A stretch of 64,000 nucleotides of DNA from Sterolibacterium sp. (GTDB taxonomy: Bacteria; Pseudomonadota; Gammaproteobacteria; Burkholderiales; Rhodocyclaceae). Shown here one piece after another: positions 19,314-28,243 of this stretch (the first letter of the stretch is position 1; each line of letters begins with the position of its first letter). The notes beneath the pieces were generated by a model, which did not search any database, was not told the origin of the DNA, and was given only the letters and a program-made list of their open reading frames with translations. The stretch spans positions 69,466 to 133,465 of the forward strand of contig JAGOVA010000003.1 of assembly GCA_018061005.1 (NCBI GenBank). Reading direction: 5' to 3'. A program made the position numbers and the translations under genes.

Positions 19314-20243
19314 ATGAATATGCTTCCCGTCAGACATTTTCTGCAGTTCAAGGATTTCACCTGCGCCGAGTACGAATATCTGTTTCAGCGTACCAAAATC
19401 ATCAAGCAGCAGTTCAAGGCGTATCAGCGTTACTGGCCGTTATCCGACCGCACGCTGGTGATGATTTTCGAAAAAGCCAGTACGCGCACCCGTCTGTCTT
19501 TTGAAGCGGGTATCCAGCAACTGGGCGGCAGTGCGATCTATCTCAATACCCGCGATTCGCAACTTGGGCGCGGAGAGCCGGTGGAAGATGCCGCACAGGT
19601 GATTTCGCGGATGAGCGACATCGTCATGATCCGCACCTTCGAGCAGGACATCATCGAGCGTTTTGCCGCCAACTCGCGCGTGCCGGTGATCAATGGCCTG
19701 ACCAACGAATATCACCCCTGCCAGATACTTGCTGATATCTACACCTACATCGAGCAGCGCGGCCCGATCGCGGGCAAGACAGTGGCCTGGATTGGTGACT
19801 CCAACAACGTTTGCAACACCTGGTTGCAGGCCGCTGAAGTCTTTGGTTTTAATGTGCATGTATCCACGCCGCCGGGTTACGAAGTCGAGCCGGAACGCGC
19901 CGGTCTTTACGGGACGGATAACTACGAAGAGTTTACCGATCCGATGGAAGCGGTGCGCGGTGCGGATCTGGTCACCACCGATGTGTGGACCAGCATGGGC
20001 TTCGAGGCGGAAAACGAAGAGCGTCTGCGCGATTTTGAGGACTGGCAGGTGGATGCCGAAATGATGCGGCAAGCCAGGGCGGATGCAGTTTTCATGCATT
20101 GCCTGCCCGCGCATCGTGGTGAAGAAGTCGCCGCCGAAGTCATCGATGGCCCGCAAAGCGTGGTCTGGGATGAGGCGGAAAACCGGTTGCATGTACAAAA
20201 GGCGCTGATGGAGTTTCTGCTCCTCGGCAAAGTGGATTCGTGA
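19314..20243 (+). CDS. argF: Ornithine carbamoyltransferase
   Basis: A 309-residue enzyme joining ornithine and carbamoyl phosphate to give citrulline. The carbamoyl-phosphate site STRTR (56-60), the HPCQ motif ([11 protein letters not shown]) and the ornithine-side [10 protein letters not shown] are all intact. The start could equally be the second Met (19320). It stands between argD and argG, 10 bp before argG, so an argDFG transcript is likely. Confidence 0.97.
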   Translation: MNMLPVRHFLQFKDFTCAEYEYLFQRTKIIKQQFKAYQRYWPLSDRTLVMIFEKASTRTRLSFEAGIQQLGGSAIYLNTRDSQLGRGEPVEDAAQVISRMSDIVMIRTFEQDIIERFAANSRVPVINGLTNEYHPCQILADIYTYIEQRGPIAGKTVAWIGDSNNVCNTWLQAAEVFGFNVHVSTPPGYEVEPERAGLYGTDNYEEFTDPMEAVRGADLVTTDVWTSMGFEAENEERLRDFEDWQVDAEMMRQARADAVFMHCLPAHRGEEVAAEVIDGPQSVVWDEAENRLHVQKALMEFLLLGKVDS

Positions 20244-20253
20244 GGAGTTACCC

Positions 20254-21495
20254 ATGAGCGACATCAAAAAAGTAGTCCTGGCCTATTCGGGCGGTCTCGA
20301 TACCTCGGTCATCCTCAAGTGGCTGCAAGATACCTATCAATGTGAAGTGGTGACGTTTACCGCCGACCTTGGGCAGGGCGAGGAACTGGAACCGGCGCGC
20401 GCCAAGGCCTTGAAGTTCGGCATCAAGCCGGAAAATATTTTCATCGACGACCTGCGCGAAGAGTTTGTGCGCGATTTCGTTTTTCCGATGTTCCGTTGCA
20501 ACACGATTTATGAAGGCGAGTATCTGCTCGGCACATCGATTGCCCGTCCGCTGATTGCCAAGCGGCTGATTGACATCGTGAACCAAACGAATGCCGATGC
20601 GATTTCGCATGGCGCGACCGGCAAAGGGAATGACCAGGTGCGCTTCGAACTGGGTGCGTATGCGCTGAAGCCGGGCATCAAGGTGATTGCACCGTGGCGT
20701 GAATGGGATTTGCTGTCGCGTGAAAAGCTGATGGCGTATGCTGAAGAGCATGGCATCCCGGTGGATATGAAGCACAAGCAGGGGGGCTCACCCTATTCGA
20801 TGGATGCCAACCTGCTGCACATCAGCTACGAAGGCCGTCATCTCGAAGACCCGGCGGCCGAAGCCGAGGAGTCGATGTGGCGCTGGACGGTATCGCCGGA
20901 AGCCGCCCCCGATGCCGCCGAATATCTGGATATCGAATTTGAAAATGGCGATCCCGTTGCCCTCAATGGCAAGCCGCTGAAGGCGCATGAACTGCTGGCT
21001 ACGCTGAACCAGGTGGGCGGCAAGCATGGCATCGGCCGGCTCGATCTGGTTGAGAACCGTTATGTCGGCATGAAGTCACGCGGCTGTTATGAAACCCCGG
21101 GCGGCACCATCCTGTTGCGCGCACATCGCGCCATCGAGTCGATTACCCTGGATCGTGAAGTCGCGCATCTCAAGGATGACCTGATGCCGCGTTATGCCAG
21201 CCTCGTCTATAACGGCTACTGGTGGGCACCTGAGCGTCGTGCCTTGCAGGTGCTGATCGATCACACCCAGCAGACGGTGAATGGCACTGTGCGTCTCAAG
21301 CTCTACAAGGGCAATGTGATTGTCGTGGGGCGTGATTCAAAAACCGATTCGCTGTTCGATTCGACCATCGCCACGTTTGAAGATGATGCCGGTGCTTACG
21401 ATCAGAAGGATGCGGCCGGTTTCATTAAGCTCAATGCGCTGCGGATGCGGATTGCGGCCAATCTCAACGCCCGGCGTGGTCATCGCAGCAAGTAA
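20254..21495 (+). CDS. argG: Argininosuccinate synthase
   Basis: A 413-residue N-type ATP pyrophosphatase condensing citrulline and aspartate. The PP-loop YSGGLDTS (residues 10-17) and the later [13 protein letters not shown] and [10 protein letters not shown] segments are intact. The upstream ribosome-binding site (GAGGAG) sits right after the argF stop. A homologue of the next step, argH, is not in this window. Full length. Confidence 0.98.
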   Translation: MSDIKKVVLAYSGGLDTSVILKWLQDTYQCEVVTFTADLGQGEELEPARAKALKFGIKPENIFIDDLREEFVRDFVFPMFRCNTIYEGEYLLGTSIARPLIAKRLIDIVNQTNADAISHGATGKGNDQVRFELGAYALKPGIKVIAPWREWDLLSREKLMAYAEEHGIPVDMKHKQGGSPYSMDANLLHISYEGRHLEDPAAEAEESMWRWTVSPEAAPDAAEYLDIEFENGDPVALNGKPLKAHELLATLNQVGGKHGIGRLDLVENRYVGMKSRGCYETPGGTILLRAHRAIESITLDREVAHLKDDLMPRYASLVYNGYWWAPERRALQVLIDHTQQTVNGTVRLKLYKGNVIVVGRDSKTDSLFDSTIATFEDDAGAYDQKDAAGFIKLNALRMRIAANLNARRGHRSK

Positions 21496-21519
21496 GGTTC
21501 TGGCAGGGAAGGGCATCGC

Positions 21520-21729
21520 ATGTTCGGCATCAGCGAAGCAGAATTTTCCGATTTCTTCGTCACCTGGGGTGTCGGTGCCTTCATGCTGTTCATGCTGTTC
21601 ATCATCGGTGAACTGGCTTACAAGTCGAAGGCGGGCAAGCGTGGCACGTTTGTGCTGTTCTTCGTGTTGGCCTTTGGCATGCTGGGCTTCGTCATTAAAC
21701 TCATCATTGAAAAACTCTGGGGAATCTGA
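21520..21729 (+). CDS. DUF2788 family small membrane protein
   Basis: A 69-residue protein with two hydrophobic helices (about 13-32 and 42-63) and a basic loop (YKSKAGKRG) between them. Size and the phrase [33 protein letters not shown] pattern match the DUF2788 family of Beta- and Gammaproteobacteria. Function is unknown. It lies 24 bp after argG and 2 bp before ppnP, so it probably rides on the same message. Confidence 0.8.
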   Translation: MFGISEAEFSDFFVTWGVGAFMLFMLFIIGELAYKSKAGKRGTFVLFFVLAFGMLGFVIKLIIEKLWGI

Positions 21730-21731
21730 AC

Positions 21732-22046
21732 ATGTCACAGTTTGAAAACGTCAGCGTCATCAAACAGGCCAATGTGTATTTTGACGGCCAGTGTGTGAGC
21801 CATACCGTGCAGTTGGCCGATGGCACGAAAAAAAGTGTGGGCGTGATCCTGCCGGGGGCTGCGCTGACATTCAATACAGGCGTGCCGGAAATCATGGAAG
21901 GCGTGGCGGGAGATTGCCGCGTGCGGCTGAAAGGTGAGCATGAATGGAAGCCTTATGGCGCGGGGCAGTCATTCAGCGTGCCGGGTAATTCGAGTTTTGA
22001 TATCGAGGTGACTGCGCCGTATCACTACGTTTGTCATTTCGATTGA
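21732..22046 (+). CDS. ppnP: Pyrimidine/purine nucleoside phosphorylase
   Basis: A 104-residue single-domain cupin of the PpnP (YaiE, formerly DUF1255) family, which phosphorolyses a wide range of nucleosides to free base and ribose-1-phosphate. It starts [23 protein letters not shown], has the family core [11 protein letters not shown] and ends [10 protein letters not shown]. The length is typical. It is tightly packed between the DUF2788 and yajQ genes. Confidence 0.93.
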   Translation: MSQFENVSVIKQANVYFDGQCVSHTVQLADGTKKSVGVILPGAALTFNTGVPEIMEGVAGDCRVRLKGEHEWKPYGAGQSFSVPGNSSFDIEVTAPYHYVCHFD

Positions 22047-22058
22047 GCGGAGATCACC

Positions 22059-22553
22059 ATGCCAACATTCGATTTTTCATCCGAAGTGGAAATGGTCGCG
22101 CTGAAGAACGCCATTGATGCTGCAGGCAAGAAGATCATCGGTCGTCATGACTTCAAGGGCACCAGTGCCAAGGTGGAACTGAACGAGAAGGACAAGACAC
22201 TGATGCTGTTTGCCGACTCGGACTTTCAGCTCAATCAGGTCAAGGATCTGTTGTTTCCCGAACTGGAAAAGAAAGAACCGGATTGCGTTAAACGGCTGGA
22301 TCAGCAGGCCGTGCAGAAGGTTTCGGGTGACAAGGTCAAGCAGGAACTGAAGATCAAGATCGGCATTGAGTCCGAACTCGCCAAGAAAATCGTCAAGATC
22401 ATCAAGGACTCCAAGCTCAAGGTACAGGCCAGTATTCAGGGCGATACCGTGCGCGTTTCGGGTGCCAAGCGCGATGTGCTGCAGGAGACCATTACGCTGG
22501 TCAAGAAAAGTGTGCCGGATTTTCCGATCAAGTACGGCAATTTCCGCGACTGA
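22059..22553 (+). CDS. yajQ: YajQ family nucleotide-binding protein
   Basis: A 164-residue protein starting MPTFDFSSEVEMVALKNAIDAA, with GRHDFKGTSAKVEL and VRVSGAKRDVLQETI, the family hallmarks. It has two ferredoxin-like halves. YajQ relatives bind c-di-GMP in some proteobacteria (Xanthomonas, Pseudomonas) and act with transcription factors. That role here is an inference, made more interesting by the three GGDEF proteins in the window. It is the last gene before the palindromic terminator. Confidence 0.94.
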   Translation: MPTFDFSSEVEMVALKNAIDAAGKKIIGRHDFKGTSAKVELNEKDKTLMLFADSDFQLNQVKDLLFPELEKKEPDCVKRLDQQAVQKVSGDKVKQELKIKIGIESELAKKIVKIIKDSKLKVQASIQGDTVRVSGAKRDVLQETITLVKKSVPDFPIKYGNFRD

Positions 22554-22610
22554 GGTTGTGATTGAGGTTGCGGATGGATGGATGGGTGAGTGTGGGTGAG
22601 TGGCTTTGTA

Positions 22611-22652
22611 CTCCAATAAAAACGACGTCCGCGGACGTCGTTTTTATTGGAG
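22611..22652. terminator. Bidirectional terminator: perfect 42-bp palindrome
   Basis: Two 21-base arms are exact reverse complements with no spacer. The outer part is A/T-rich (AATAAAAA and TTTTTATT) and the core GC-rich (CGACGTCCGCGGACGTCG), so RNA from either strand gives a stem followed by a U-run. It lies between convergent yajQ and the amidotransferase gene. Confidence 0.92.
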
Positions 22653-22672
22653 GCTGGCTCGGGGCTGGTACC

Positions 22673-23377
22673 TCAGCGTCGCAAACCAGCGATCCAGCGG
22701 GTGTATAGCTTTTCGGCGATGGCGTGCAGCGGTGGCAGAAATTGCGTTGCCTGTGTACGCATGTCGACTGCTTGTTGCACCGTGACGCAGGGATTCGCGG
22801 CGATTTCGTCCGCACCGATGCGGCTCCATTCCTCGATCATGTCGTGGGTCATCTCGACATGGCATTGCATGCCCAGATGGGGGCCGAGCGCGAATGCCTG
22901 ATGGGCACATGCGGCACTTGCCAGGATGCGCGTTGCACCGACGGGGATGCCGAAGGTTTCACCATGCCAGTGAAACGAGGTAAAGCGTCTGGTGTGGCCG
23001 AACCATTCGCCAGCGACCGGGTTGTCGAGTACGTCGACGACACCCCAGCCGATTTCTTTCTGCAGGTTTCGCGTGATTTCCGCCCCGAATGCTTTGGCCA
23101 TCAGCTGGCCGCCGAGGCAATGCCCTAGCACTGGAATGCCGCGCGCCACCGCAGCACGGATGAGGGCCAGCTCCTGTTCGATCCAGGGTAAGGGGTCGTT
23201 GACGCTCATGGAGCCGCCCATGAAAGCCAGTCCGCTGTACGCATCCGGTGTGTCCGGGACGGCATCACCTGCATCGACGCAGATCATTTGCATGGGGACG
23301 GCATGGCGTTTGAGGAATGTGGCAAAATAGCCAGGTTCTTCACCCAGGATATGACGAAAGATTGCGACGGGTTTCAT
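22673..23377 (-). CDS. Class I glutamine amidotransferase-like protein
   Basis: A 234-residue stand-alone GATase1 domain related to the GuaA amidotransferase half. The nucleophile elbow GHCLGGQ holds the catalytic Cys, and LGMQCHVEMTHDMIEEW holds the His and Glu of the triad. No synthetase domain is attached. Family members act on small molecules such as gamma-glutamyl compounds, and the substrate here is unknown. It is divergent from the Nudix gene 59 bp away. Full length. Confidence 0.88.
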   Translation of the reverse strand: MKPVAIFRHILGEEPGYFATFLKRHAVPMQMICVDAGDAVPDTPDAYSGLAFMGGSMSVNDPLPWIEQELALIRAAVARGIPVLGHCLGGQLMAKAFGAEITRNLQKEIGWGVVDVLDNPVAGEWFGHTRRFTSFHWHGETFGIPVGATRILASAACAHQAFALGPHLGMQCHVEMTHDMIEEWSRIGADEIAANPCVTVQQAVDMRTQATQFLPPLHAIAEKLYTRWIAGLRR

Positions 23378-23436
23378 GATTTTATGTCGTGTTTATTAAG
23401 TCTAGCCTGGAATTTTAGCACTGCATTCAAGAGCCG

Positions 23437-24075
23437 ATGACCAAGAACCCTGTGACGACTGGTTTGCCGATGGCCATCTGGCTGCATGAACGTTTTGTTC
23501 AGCAGGCCGGTCGGCCGCTGGAGAGTGTCACCGGTTTCGATCATTCGCTGTCGGACGTTCCCCCGCAGGTACTGACCCCGGCAGCCGTGTTGATTCCGCT
23601 GGTGCTGCGTGAAACGGGGCTGACGGTGTTGTTGACCCAGCGCACGGCGCACTTGCGTGATCATGCTGGGCAGATCAGTTTTCCCGGTGGGCGTTGCGAG
23701 ACGAGCGATGCCTCAGCAGAGGCGACGGCGCTGCGTGAAGCGCAGGAAGAGGTGGGTCTGGAAGCCTCCCAGGTGGATATTCTGGGCTGTCTGCCGGAAT
23801 ACAGCACGGCGACCGGATTTACGATTACGCCGGTGGTGGCGCTGGTGACACCGCCGCTCAATCTCAAGCTGGATGATTTTGAGGTGGCCGATGTGTTCGA
23901 GGTGCCGTTTGCGTTTCTGATGGACTCAGGCAATCATCAGCAACATCAGGTCGAGTTTCAGGGCGCGCTGCGCGCGTATTACGCGATGCCGTGGGAAGGT
24001 TATTTTATCTGGGGTGCCACAGCCGGAATGCTGGTGACGCTGCAACGCTTTCTGTTTGCGACGGACGATGCCTAG
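23437..24075 (+). CDS. Nudix hydrolase, CoA pyrophosphatase type
   Basis: A 212-residue Nudix enzyme. The Nudix box is complete (GGRCETSD then REAQEEVGL). Immediately before it is LLTQRTAHLRDHAGQISFPGG, the UPF0035 signature of CoA diphosphatases (NudL/YeaB, Pcd1), which split CoA into 4'-phosphopantetheine and 3',5'-ADP. Its 3' end overlaps the start of the diguanylate cyclase gene by 8 nt. Confidence 0.9.
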   Translation: MTKNPVTTGLPMAIWLHERFVQQAGRPLESVTGFDHSLSDVPPQVLTPAAVLIPLVLRETGLTVLLTQRTAHLRDHAGQISFPGGRCETSDASAEATALREAQEEVGLEASQVDILGCLPEYSTATGFTITPVVALVTPPLNLKLDDFEVADVFEVPFAFLMDSGNHQQHQVEFQGALRAYYAMPWEGYFIWGATAGMLVTLQRFLFATDDA

Positions 24076-25945
24076 CCGCCTGCCCTTGCTGCTGCAGCGC
24101 ACCGGCTTGGCCATCCCGGCGGGGCTGCGTTGGCTCCTCGTCATGTGGTGCATTGCATTCGCCTGCCCAGCCTTTGCACAGACAGTCGCACAGACGGGGC
24201 ATGATCAAACCTGCGACTCCTGCCAGATCCGCATCGACAATCTCGATCAGCCGCATCCTCTCATGGGACTGTGGCTGTTCACCCGCGATGACCTCGCGCA
24301 GAACAAGGAGGTCGAACTCGACACCGCGCAGTGGCGGCTGGTCAAAACGCCGGGCTCGTGGAAGCACGTCTATGATGATGGCAAGAATTTTACGGTCGGC
24401 TGGTATCGCGGCACGTTTGACTTTGCCCCGGCGCTGGTCGGCCAAGAGGTCGTTTTACTCCTGAATGCTTACATGGGGCGTGTCACGGTGTTTGTCGATG
24501 GCCGCGAGGTGTATCGCAGGCCACACAACATCAACGTTGAGCGTTATTACGCCGCGCAAGCGATACCAGTGCGTTTCACCATCACCCAGCCTCATCAGGT
24601 GGTTGCCATTCGTGTCGATACGCCCTTGATGACGGGCATTTATCAGTTGCCATTCGAGTTGCGTCATTACGACTCGCATGACCTCGCTTTGGTTGGCTAT
24701 CAGTTCCTCGGTGGCGAGGCGCGCCAGATCACGGCGTATGTGTTCCTGGCGTTTGGCCTGTTCTTTCTGCTGGTGTACGCCAAGACGCGCTACCCGCTGT
24801 ACCTCGTCAGTGCCTTGGGCAGTATCGTATTTGTGCCCTTTCTGGCGGCACTGAGCGACATGTTCCTTGGTATTTTCGAGCCGGAGACGATGCTCTATCT
24901 GCATTATCTGGGTATTTTCGTCGCGTATATGTTTTTTCTGTTTTCACAGTTCTTCCATCGCCCGACGCCTCGCCTGAACTGGTGGCTCGGCGTGCCATTC
25001 GTCGTGTTGGCACTGACGATCGCGGCGATGGCGATTCATCCCGATCTTGATCTGTTCCAGAAAATTCGTGGCATCTACTTTCTTTTCCTGCCGTCCGTCG
25101 GCGTGATCGCCTGTTACAACTTCTGGTGTGGTGCCCGTGCCGGCAAGCCGGGAGCCCTGGCACTCCTGGTGTGGATGGTTCTGTTTCTGCTGACGGCACT
25201 CAACGATGTCTTGTTGTCACTGGGCTACCTGAACACGGTCAGCCTGACTTTTGCGGGAGGAATTCTCGCCATGAGTGCCATGTTGTATGTGACATCCAAT
25301 ATTTTCGCCAATACCTTCGTTGAAAACCGGAATCTCGCGCGTGACCTGAGCGGGCTGAACGAGAGCCTCGAAGCGATCGTCCAGCAACGGACAGCCGCCC
25401 TTGAAGAAGCCAATCATCGGTTGGCTGAAATGGCCGTCAAGGATGAACTGACCGGTGCCTATAACCGTCGGCATTTCAACTCGGTGTTCAAGGCGGAGTT
25501 GTCACGGCGTTCGCGCCCGAGTGCGCCCATGGCTTTCTGCATCCTGGATGTGGATAAATTCAAGCAGTACAACGATCACTATGGCCATCTGGCGGGTGAC
25601 GCGGTGTTGCAACGGGTGAGTGAGGCCGTGCGTGGCCAGTTGCGGCGTGCGGGAGATGAGTTTTTCCGGCTGGGTGGCGAAGAGTTTGGCATCCTGTTGA
25701 TTGGTAACGAAGAACCGAAAATTGCCGAGGCTTTTGTCGAGAGTGTCCGTGCGACCATCGAGGGTTTGGCGATTCCGCACGAACTCAGTGAGCGGGGCGT
25801 AGTGACCGCCAGTTTCGGGTTGATCCTGCTGGTCGGCGACAGTCGGGCGATGGTTTGCCCGGAAGATGTCTACTGTGCCGCCGATGCCTTGTTGTACGAA
25901 GCGAAGGCACGGGGTCGTAATTGCGTCGTGACTCAAACGATGTGA
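24068..25945 (+). CDS. Membrane diguanylate cyclase with 7TM-DISM-like sensor region
   Basis: A 625-residue protein. A signal peptide (about 1-38) leads into a periplasmic jelly-roll-like region with DNLDQPHPLMGLWLF and WYRGTFDF (7TMR-DISM-like). About seven helices follow (roughly 225-415), then a short coiled coil, then a C-terminal GGDEF domain. The active loop is GGEEF (536-540), and RxxD at 527-530 nine residues before it is an intact c-di-GMP product-inhibition site. It therefore should make c-di-GMP from GTP in response to an extracellular, possibly carbohydrate-like, cue. The ATG at 24068 overlaps the Nudix gene by 8 nt; a TTG at 24056 is an alternative. Confidence 0.87.
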   Translation: MPSRLPLLLQRTGLAIPAGLRWLLVMWCIAFACPAFAQTVAQTGHDQTCDSCQIRIDNLDQPHPLMGLWLFTRDDLAQNKEVELDTAQWRLVKTPGSWKHVYDDGKNFTVGWYRGTFDFAPALVGQEVVLLLNAYMGRVTVFVDGREVYRRPHNINVERYYAAQAIPVRFTITQPHQVVAIRVDTPLMTGIYQLPFELRHYDSHDLALVGYQFLGGEARQITAYVFLAFGLFFLLVYAKTRYPLYLVSALGSIVFVPFLAALSDMFLGIFEPETMLYLHYLGIFVAYMFFLFSQFFHRPTPRLNWWLGVPFVVLALTIAAMAIHPDLDLFQKIRGIYFLFLPSVGVIACYNFWCGARAGKPGALALLVWMVLFLLTALNDVLLSLGYLNTVSLTFAGGILAMSAMLYVTSNIFANTFVENRNLARDLSGLNESLEAIVQQRTAALEEANHRLAEMAVKDELTGAYNRRHFNSVFKAELSRRSRPSAPMAFCILDVDKFKQYNDHYGHLAGDAVLQRVSEAVRGQLRRAGDEFFRLGGEEFGILLIGNEEPKIAEAFVESVRATIEGLAIPHELSERGVVTASFGLILLVGDSRAMVCPEDVYCAADALLYEAKARGRNCVVTQTM

Positions 25946-26064
25946 GTTGCGGCACTTCTTGGCATGGGGCTGCCCGGGATGGTGAAATTGCCGCACCAAA
26001 TCAGTGCCGGGGCTGCGTTCATGTGGTATCTTGAGCAGCTGTTTGAACCGTTTTTGCATACGGC

Positions 26065-26982
26065 ATGTCTCTTCTTTCCATCATCATTGCCCTGGCGCTC
26101 GAACAGCTCAGGCCGCTGGCACAGCAGAGTTTTGTGCTGGAGCCACTGGCGCGCTACGCTCGCACACTCGAAGATCATTTCAATGATGGTCAGCAGGTGC
26201 ACGGCACCATTGCCTGGCTGCTGGCACTATTGCCACCACTGCTCACGATACTGCTCATCCAGCTTGCGTTGATGCACTGGCAGCCCTTGCTGGCGCTGCC
26301 TTTCAACGTGGCCATGCTGTATCTGACGATGGGGTTTCGCCAGTTCAGCCACTTTTATACAGATACGCATCTGGCACTACGCATGGGCGAACTGGAGCGG
26401 GCGCGTTCGTTGCTGGGTGCGTGGCGGGGGCGCAGTGCCGAACGGATGAGCTCGCAGGAAGTGGCGCGGGTTGCCATCGAAGAGGCGCTGCTGGCATCAC
26501 ATCACCATGTTTTTGCACCGCTCTTCTGCTTTATTGTGTTTGGCCCGGTGGGTGCCATGCTGTATCGCCTGGCCTTGTTTTTCCGGAATCAATGGGGCGG
26601 CACAGAGTTCGGGGCATACGGGCAGATGGCGCGCAAGGCGTTTGCGGTGATTGACTGGCTGCCATTACGCTGCACAGCAGCCGCTTTTGCCATGACGGGG
26701 AATTTTGAGGATGCGGTGTATTGCTGGCGCACACAGGCCTCAAGCTGGTCGGATGTGGGCTCGGGTATACTTTTGGCCAGCGGTGCGGGTGCCATCGGCG
26801 TGCGTCTGGGGCAGTCTGTGCATGAGGCGGGTGAAGCCCGCTTTAGTGAGCGCCCTGAACTGGGCAGCGGCGAGGAAGCCGATGCCGATTTCATGCAGAG
26901 TGCGATCGGTCTGGTCTGGCGCAGTCTGGTGCTGTGTGTGTTGCTGTTTGCGTTGTTCTGGGTCGCCAGTTGGGTAGGTTGA
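26065..26982 (+). CDS. CobD/CbiB-like membrane protein (paralogue, outside the B12 operon)
   Basis: A 305-residue polytopic protein related to adenosylcobinamide-phosphate synthase. The segments VARVAIEEALLASHHHVFAPLFCFIVFGPVGAMLYRLA and DAVYCWRTQASSW parallel the true CbiB encoded at 38317-39264 (VAKAAVESVLENGNDAVFAALFW..., TAFVCWRTQAAAW). The conserved E-N-x-x-D of the real enzyme is replaced by ASHHH. It sits far from the cobalamin operon, next to thiolase. It is therefore probably a functionally diverged relative (AmpE-like proteins belong to the same broad superfamily). Function unknown. Confidence 0.75.
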   Translation: MSLLSIIIALALEQLRPLAQQSFVLEPLARYARTLEDHFNDGQQVHGTIAWLLALLPPLLTILLIQLALMHWQPLLALPFNVAMLYLTMGFRQFSHFYTDTHLALRMGELERARSLLGAWRGRSAERMSSQEVARVAIEEALLASHHHVFAPLFCFIVFGPVGAMLYRLALFFRNQWGGTEFGAYGQMARKAFAVIDWLPLRCTAAAFAMTGNFEDAVYCWRTQASSWSDVGSGILLASGAGAIGVRLGQSVHEAGEARFSERPELGSGEEADADFMQSAIGLVWRSLVLCVLLFALFWVASWVG

Positions 26983-27003
26983 ACTGATTAATAGGAGAAG
27001 AAA

Positions 27004-28191
27004 ATGTCAGGCAAGCGTGAAGTGGTGGTGGTCAGTGGGGTGCGTGCGCCCATCGGTAATTTTGGCGGTACGCTGAAAGACTTTACGGCCTCCCAGTTGG
27101 GAGCACTGGTCGTCAAAGAGGCGATCAGCCGCGCCAAACTTGATCCAAAACAGATCCAGCAACTGGTGTGTGGCAATGTGATCCACGGCGAAGCCCGCGA
27201 CATGTACGTTTCGCGCGCGATTGCCATTGATGCCGGTCTGGCGCAGGAGTCCAGTGCGCTGACGCTCAATCGTCTGTGCGGTTCGGGTCTGCAGTCCATC
27301 GTGACGGCGGCTAATGCCATTCAGCTGGGTGATGCTGATATCGCCATTGGTTGCGGTGTTGAAACCATGAGCCGTGCGGGTTACATGATGCCCGCCGCCC
27401 GTTTTGGCGCGCGCATGGGCGACACCAAGCTGGTCGATATGATGGTCGGTGCGCTGACCGACCCGTTCAGCCCGAACCACATGGGCATCACGGCTGAAAA
27501 CATTGCCGATCGTTACAAGATCAGCCGTGAAGATCAGGATGCCTTCGCGCTGGAGAGCCAGAAGCGTGCCGTGGCTGCCGTCGCCGCAGGACATTTCAAA
27601 TCACAGATCGTGCCGGTGGAAATCCAGAGCCGCAAGGGCACGGTATTGTTTGATACCGACGAATACCCGAAAGCGGATGCGACGCTGGAATCGCTGGCCA
27701 AGCTCAAGCCTGCGTTCAAGAAAGATGGCTCGGTGACAGCGGGTAATGCGTCAGGCATCAACGATGGTGCTGCTGCTGTGGTGTTGATGGAAGCTGCAGC
27801 CGCCAGCAAGGCAGGCTTGCAGCCTTTGGCACGTCTGGTGTCTTACGCGGTGGCCGGGGTTGATCCTAGCGTCATGGGCACGGGGCCGATTCCGGCGGTG
27901 AAGCTGGCACTGCAACGCGCCGGGCTCACGCTTAATGACATCGACGTGATCGAATCGAATGAGGCTTTTGCCGTCCAGGCACTGTGTGTCAGCCGTGAGC
28001 TGGGCTTTGATCCGGCCAAGGTGAATCCGAATGGTGGCGCGGTCGCATTGGGTCATCCGCTGGCCGCGACCGGCTCCATCCTCACCGTCAAGTGTCTGTA
28101 TGAATTGCAGCGCACGGGCAAACGCTATGGTCTGGTGACCATGTGCATCGGCGGTGGCCAGGGCATTGCCGGTATTTTCGAGCGCGGTTGA
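27004..28191 (+). CDS. Acetyl-CoA acetyltransferase (thiolase)
   Basis: A 395-residue thiolase catalysing acetyl-CoA condensation or acyl-CoA thiolysis. The nucleophilic Cys is in LTLNRLCGSGLQSI (about residue 89). The other catalytic segments are NEAFAVQAL, GHPLAATGS with the His, and CIGGGQG with the second Cys. The exact role (polyhydroxybutyrate synthesis, fatty-acid or aromatic degradation) is not fixed by sequence. It has a good AGGAGAA ribosome-binding site and is followed by a ferredoxin-linked oxidoreductase operon. No phaB or phaC homologue is nearby. Confidence 0.92.
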   Translation: MSGKREVVVVSGVRAPIGNFGGTLKDFTASQLGALVVKEAISRAKLDPKQIQQLVCGNVIHGEARDMYVSRAIAIDAGLAQESSALTLNRLCGSGLQSIVTAANAIQLGDADIAIGCGVETMSRAGYMMPAARFGARMGDTKLVDMMVGALTDPFSPNHMGITAENIADRYKISREDQDAFALESQKRAVAAVAAGHFKSQIVPVEIQSRKGTVLFDTDEYPKADATLESLAKLKPAFKKDGSVTAGNASGINDGAAAVVLMEAAAASKAGLQPLARLVSYAVAGVDPSVMGTGPIPAVKLALQRAGLTLNDIDVIESNEAFAVQALCVSRELGFDPAKVNPNGGAVALGHPLAATGSILTVKCLYELQRTGKRYGLVTMCIGGGQGIAGIFERG

Positions 28192-28197
28192 AATCTG

Positions 28198-28235
28198 GGC
28201 ACCCGTCCTCCTGGCGGGTGCCACCCACCAGGAGG
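28198..28235 (+). promoter_or_regulatory. Possible pseudoknot or Shine-Dalgarno-sequestering element
   Basis: Between thiolase and the reductase gene, GGCACCCG (28198-28205) pairs perfectly with CGGGTGCC (28215-28222). The loop of that hairpin, CCTCCTGG (28207-28214), is perfectly complementary to CCAGGAGG (28228-28235), which contains the ribosome-binding site of the TTG-initiated reductase gene. The two helices can form together as an H-type pseudoknot that masks the site. This is seen directly; regulation is inference. Confidence 0.4.
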
Positions 28236-28243
28236 CCAGGCCG

